Positions 60,060 through 64,000 of a DNA stretch of 64,000 nucleotides are shown here, in pieces. Below the pieces are notes generated by a model that was not told the origin of the DNA, did not search any database, and saw only the letters and a program-made list of their open reading frames with translations. The translations under genes were made by a program, and so were the position numbers. Where the stretch lies: assembly GCA_036346255.1 (NCBI GenBank), contig CM070619.1, forward strand, positions 36,958,342-37,022,341. The letters are read 5' to 3'. The stretch comes from Ampelocalamus luodianensis. Lineage: Eukaryota > Streptophyta > Magnoliopsida > Poales > Poaceae. Numbering within the stretch: position 1 is the stretch's first letter; the number at the start of each line of letters is the position of its first letter.

Positions 60060-60810
60060 TTGGTTCACTCGGAAAAGAAAGAGGGGTAGTCCAGACGAGA
60101 CGATCTTCTCGCTCCCATGTAGCTTCATCCTCGGAATGGTTTGACCACCGAACTCGAGGAACTTGATGGTCTTGTTCCTCGTTCTTCGCTCACTTTCGAG
60201 GATGCGAACAGGTGCTCGCGATAGGTCAAATCTTCCCGAACATCAAGAGTTTCCAACGGAGTTTCTCGGTTGGAACACTGAGGCACTTCTTTAGCCGGAC
60301 ACATGGAAAACATCATGTACCCCGCAAGTGCAGCAGTAACTCCAACTTGTAGGCAACAGCCTCCCTTCTTCTCGATAATACGGTATGGACCGACATATCG
60401 AGGAGCTAACTTGCCCTCGACACCAAAACGTTGGTGACCTTTCGAGGAGAAACCTTGAGATAAACGGTCATTGGGCTCAAAGCTCAACTCACGACGACGG
60501 GCGATCAAGATAGCTCTTTGCCTCGACTGAGCCGTGCGTAGCGATCCCGAATGAGCGGGACTTGACCCTCGGCCTCATTAATCGAGTCCGCCAAAGAAAG
60601 GTCTTTCACCGGCCTCGCACTCAGTTCAACGGGTTCTACACTTCCTCCCGTATAAGGCCTCAAATGGTGCCATGCCGAGACCGGCTTGAAACCGTTGTTA
60701 TAAGAAAACTCCGCGAATGGCAAGCACTTCTCCCAATGCTTCCCATAGGAAAGGACACAACCGCAAAGATGTCCTCCAAAACTTGGCTGACCCTCTCGGC
60801 CCACCATCCG
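60060..60810 (-). pseudogene. R4 integrase C-terminus and chromodomain, frameshifted
   Basis: Pieces equivalent to the R1 segment 28081-28755 are seen in several frames. RRRELSFEPND and KLAPRYVGPYRIIEKKG (GPY/F segment) lie in 60125-60508, ETLDVREDLTYREH follows, and FAEFSYNN lies near 60700. The chromodomain tail at 60060-60180 is out of frame with the rest. At least five indels relative to R1 fall at CTG, CAG or CG words. Confidence 0.75.
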
Positions 60811-61480
60811 CTTGGGGTGATATGTCAGGCCGAAGAAAGACGAGTTCCCATAGCTTCATGCAAGCTATGCGCGTAATCGAGAAGTGAAGATGGAACCACG
60901 ATCGTAAACGATCGCTTTTGGTACCCCATGCAAGCTCACGATCCGGCGATATAGAGCTCCGCAAGGTGTCCGGTATTTAATCTTGGTCTTGGATCGAAGA
61001 AAGTGTGCCACTTTGGTCAACCGTCCAATGATAACCCAAATGGCATCATTGCCCTCGCGTGACACGGGCAAAGCCGTGATAAAATCCATCCCGACCGAAT
61101 CCCACTTCCACTCCGAATGGGCAAGGGCTGAAGTAATCCACCGACGATGATGCTCGCTTGACACGACGACACACGCCGCGACTCTCGCAACGAACCTCGC
61201 GATCTCCTCTTCATTCGGTCCACCAAAATCTCGGCGAAGATCCCGTACATCTTCGTGGCCCCGGATGAATGGATAACGGGAATCGTGGGCTTCGCGAGGA
61301 TCAACTTCCGCAACTCTATGTCCTTTGGAACCACGAGGCGCGTTCAACCTCAAGACACCAAGCTCATCTACGAGAAGCACTTGGTCGTTCCGTTTGACAT
61401 TTTCCTTGATGCGTTTACTCCAACATCCGATCACGCCGCGCACTGATTCGATCCACCAAGGTTGGTTGTACAACCAAGGC
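60811..61480 (-). pseudogene. R4 integrase zinc-binding and catalytic core, frameshifted
   Basis: The 264-codon open frame 60865-61659 includes the end of RNase H. It passes through out-of-frame stretches and then shows EWKWDSVGMDFITALPVSRE (first catalytic Asp), the RLTKVAHFL segment, and VSLHGVPKAIVYDRGSIFTS (second Asp). The third acidic residue would fall at about 60790-60830, where the text is frameshifted. Integrase joins element DNA to the chromosome. R4 shows what R1 has lost. Confidence 0.75.
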
Positions 61481-62640
61481 AATGAGGGAACCATGCTCAA
61501 CCAAACCCAAGTTGAGACGCTGGAACTCTCCGTATGGGGCTGATGCTCTTGAAGCAACAATGCATTGCAATGCGCTTTGCGACTAAGCGCATCTGCAACG
61601 ACATTAGCTTTGCCTGGATGGTAGTGAATACCCATATCATAGTCCTTGATCAACTCCAACCATCTCCTTTGCCGAGGTTCAGGTCAGTTGGGTGAACAAA
61701 TACTTTAGGCTTTTGTGATCCGAATACACTTCACAACGACACCGATTAGGTAATGTCGCCAAATCTTAAGTGCATGAATCACAGCGGCCAACTCCAAGTC
61801 ATGGGTAGGATAGTTGAGTTCATGAGGTCTCAATTGCCTTGATGCATAGGCCACTACCTTGCCTTCTTGCATAAGGACACAACCGAGGCCTCGACGAGAA
61901 GCGTCACAAAAGATATCGAAGCTTCGACGGACCTCGGGAGAACAAGAACGGAGCGTGGTCAATCGCTTCTTAAGTGCTTGAAACTTTCTCGCAATCAGCG
62001 GACCACGAGAACTTCTTGTCCTTCTTGAGCAACTCCACATAGGCTTCGCTATCTTGGAGAAGTTCTCGATAAGCGGCGATAATATCCCGCTAAACCAAGA
62101 AAACTCGAACTTCGGACCGGCGGGTCGACTCGAAAGCACGCCACCGATCTTGCTAGATCCACGACTACGCCTCCCGCCGAAAGAATATGGCCTAAGAAGG
62201 CTACTTCCTTCAACTGCACGCGCTTCTGCGAACTTCGCATACAACCGGTGCTCACGGCTTGCCCAACACAAGCCTCAAATGCTCGGTGTGTTCCTCATCG
62301 CTCTTGCAGAGATAAGGATATCATCGATGAAGACCACAACGAACCTATCCAAATACTCCATGAACACCGAATTCATGAGGTTCATGAACAGGGCGAGCAT
62401 TGGTTAAGCCGAATGACATGACGGTATACTCGCATGCAAGCCATAACGAGTAGAAAGCCGTCTTTGGGATATCCTCCGGCCGAATCCGAACTTGATGATA
62501 TCCCACTCTCAAATCAATCTTGGAGAAGACTCGAGCTCGGTTAATTGATCGAAGAGGTCATCGATCACGGGGCAAGGGTACTTGTTCTTTACCGTTACTT
62601 CATTAAGTGGGCGTAATCAACGCACATGCAGCTGCTTGTC
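61481..62640 (-). pseudogene. R4 RNase H and reverse transcriptase, frameshifted
   Basis: The frame 61705-62271 holds the RNase H opening [20 protein letters not shown] and [20 protein letters not shown]. The last RNase H part, [20 protein letters not shown], is in the frame that starts at 61659. The RT catalytic FIDD text lies at about 62315-62340 and the YTVMSFGL text near 62410-62430, both interrupted by single-base gaps. Compared with the intact R1 frame over the same region, R4 has roughly a dozen small indels. Confidence 0.78.
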
Positions 62641-63260
62641 CTTTTTCGGGACAAAGATTGCTGAGCATCCCCAAGGAGATGAGCTAGGGCGGATGAAACC
62701 CTTCTCTTGAAGCTCACCCAGCTGTTTCTTCAACTCCACCAACTCAATTGGGTCCATCCGGTAAGGCCTCTTTGAAATCGGGGCGGTACCGGGAACCAAC
62801 TCAATGACAAACTCGAGGTCTCGAACTGGTGGCATCCCAGGAAGGTCGTCGGGGAAGACATCAACAAAGTCACAGAACCACTCGACTTCACTAATATCTA
62901 GAGCCGCTTCGCCGAGCGCGAAGAGATGCGGACCGCAGCCTTCGCAAAGCGAACACCTCGCCGGACGGATCGTGAGGTAGATGAGCCTCTAGCGCAGTCA
63001 ATTTGTCACATGTGCCGAGACAACCAATCCATGCCTAGGATTACATCTAAGCTCACCGATCGAAGGAGGATAAGGGTTGCCAAGAATCCTACCCTTCTAT
63101 CTCAACAGGACATCCCTACACTCGGACTCGACCCTCAACTCCGACCGGGAGAGCGAATGAGCGGTGGGACCAACAATGGAGTAAAAGAAGACCTCCCACA
63201 AGAAAGAAAAGACTCGAAACAAACGAATGAGATGCGCTGAATCAAATAATCAGAGCGAGG
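62641..63260 (-). pseudogene. R4 protease region, frameshifted
   Basis: The frame 62617-62835 gives [15 protein letters not shown] and [19 protein letters not shown], the linker between protease and RT. The active-site text near 63240 has the same missing base after GATTCAG as R1. The part matching GMDWLS is near 63025. Confidence 0.7.
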
Positions 63261-64000
63261 AAAGAGTTAACCGAAAGGGTACCCAACACGACGTCCGGTG
63301 CCTCTCGTGCCTCCTCGCGGAGATGAGGTTGACGCGCCACTACCCACGCCTTGGGTAGCGGGGACAACCTTCTCGATCACAGGGAGAACCACCTCCTCGC
63401 CGCGTCCTCCATTAGGACGAGGGGCGCTCGATCTGTTAGGGCAACTATTGGCATAATGCCCTTCGGTTGCATGAAAAGCAAGTGACCCCGGCACTGGATT
63501 GCGGGGCCACCTGCTGGTTCGCAGCGCACGTGGCGGGAGCACGGCCGCGAGGGCGAGGAGCTGGTGCGCGCCTCGGTGGTAGTGAAGCCACGCAGCGGGC
63601 CTCGGGTAGGCCCGACACGGGGCGGAGAGGCTGGCTGTGCGCACCGTGGGCCTCCCACTTGCGCTTGCGGGACTCGCCAGCCGCCTTCGCCTTGTGCTCG
63701 GCAACAATGGCCTTGTCCACCAAGGCCTCAAAGTCGACAAAGTCCACAATGGAGAGCCTGTCTTGCAGCTCTCGCACAAACCCTCCATGAACTTCTCCGC
63801 TTGGCCTCATCGGTGGCCACCTCGGAGGAGCATAACGAGCCAAGTGGTTGAACTCGCATGTACTCCATCACCGACTTACGCCCTTGCTTGAGCGCGAAAC
63901 TCCTTCTTCTTGCTTCATCAAGCGGCGGGGATGTGAGCTCGACGAACGCCGTCCGAACTCATCCCAAGAGACGCAGTGCGGGCGGGCTGCATGGCAGAAG
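63261..64000 (-). pseudogene. R4 gag, partial and frameshifted
   Basis: The text SIVDFVDFEALVDKAIVAEH (about 63690-63760) and the split zinc knuckle (CFSCN in one frame, EGHYANSCPNRSS in another, about 63420-63490) match R1 gag. The N-terminus and leader lie beyond the window edge. Confidence 0.7.

Larger units (their letters stand above)
55358..64000 (-). mobile_element. R4: gypsy element, 3' LTR and most of the body
   Basis: The 3' LTR is 55358-60026. The minus-strand body follows to the window edge within gag. The 5' LTR lies outside the window. LTR ends and polypurine tract match R1, so R4 is of the same subfamily. Unlike R1 it keeps the integrase core. It is nested in R3. Confidence 0.9.

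Noticed and set aside
1..64000. A previously undescribed gene system
   Set aside because: All recognisable coding text belongs to Ty3/gypsy or CACTA elements. The unplaced DNA (6124-6784, 10812-11923, 50936-51225) is too short and featureless to support a new system.

Overview
The window looks like repeat-dense heterochromatin from a flowering plant with a large genome, most likely a grass. That inference rests on very long (4.0-4.7 kb) LTRs of Ty3/gypsy chromovirus type, a CACTA (En/Spm-type) transposon, initiator-Met tRNA primer sites, and no intact cellular gene. I see no rRNA, no tRNA gene, no CRISPR array and no prokaryotic feature. I did not find a new gene system. The interest lies in how the elements are stacked, in structures inside the LTRs, and in an error pattern that affects every coding remnant.

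Layout. At the left edge is the 5' LTR of a minus-strand gypsy element (LTR 91-4184, body outside the window). It sits in an older LTR (4185-4662), which abuts a plus-strand LTR remnant (4663-6123). About 1.8 kb of unique DNA (6124-6784 plus 10812-11923) is split by a solo LTR (6785-10811) with a perfect GTACA target duplication. Another divergent minus-strand LTR (11924-16677) carries a 30-bp minisatellite and is broken by a CACTA transposon that starts at 16678. The CACTA element has a minus-strand gene (17162-20275) with transposase_24-like and Ulp1-like parts.

The CACTA element is split by a complete minus-strand gypsy element R1 (21357-50341, target duplication GGGGC on both sides). R1 has a 2.24-kb solo LTR-like insert in its 3' LTR (22728-24970, duplication ACCGA). 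Its 5' LTR contains a complete plus-strand gypsy element R2 (36054-49360). Right of R1 the CACTA DNA continues to 51225. There another minus-strand element R3 begins (LTR 51226-55206), and R3 is itself split inside its chromodomain code by R4 (55358 to the window end).

The gypsy elements have the order gag, protease, reverse transcriptase, RNase H, integrase, chromodomain, with PBS and polypurine tract next to the LTRs. The C-terminal GPY/F-like segment and chromodomain place them among the chromoviruses, probably the Tekay/Del clade. Two LTR subfamilies alternate. R2, R3 and the left element begin (sense strand) TGTAACAGCCC and end ATTGGGGTCCTCACA. R1 and R4 begin TGTAACATCCC and end near CCGGGTCCTCACA. 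No polyprotein is open throughout. Many frameshifts fall at CAG, CTG or other CG-rich words, including the same functional motif in several copies, so part of the apparent decay may be sequencing error in heavily methylated repeats.
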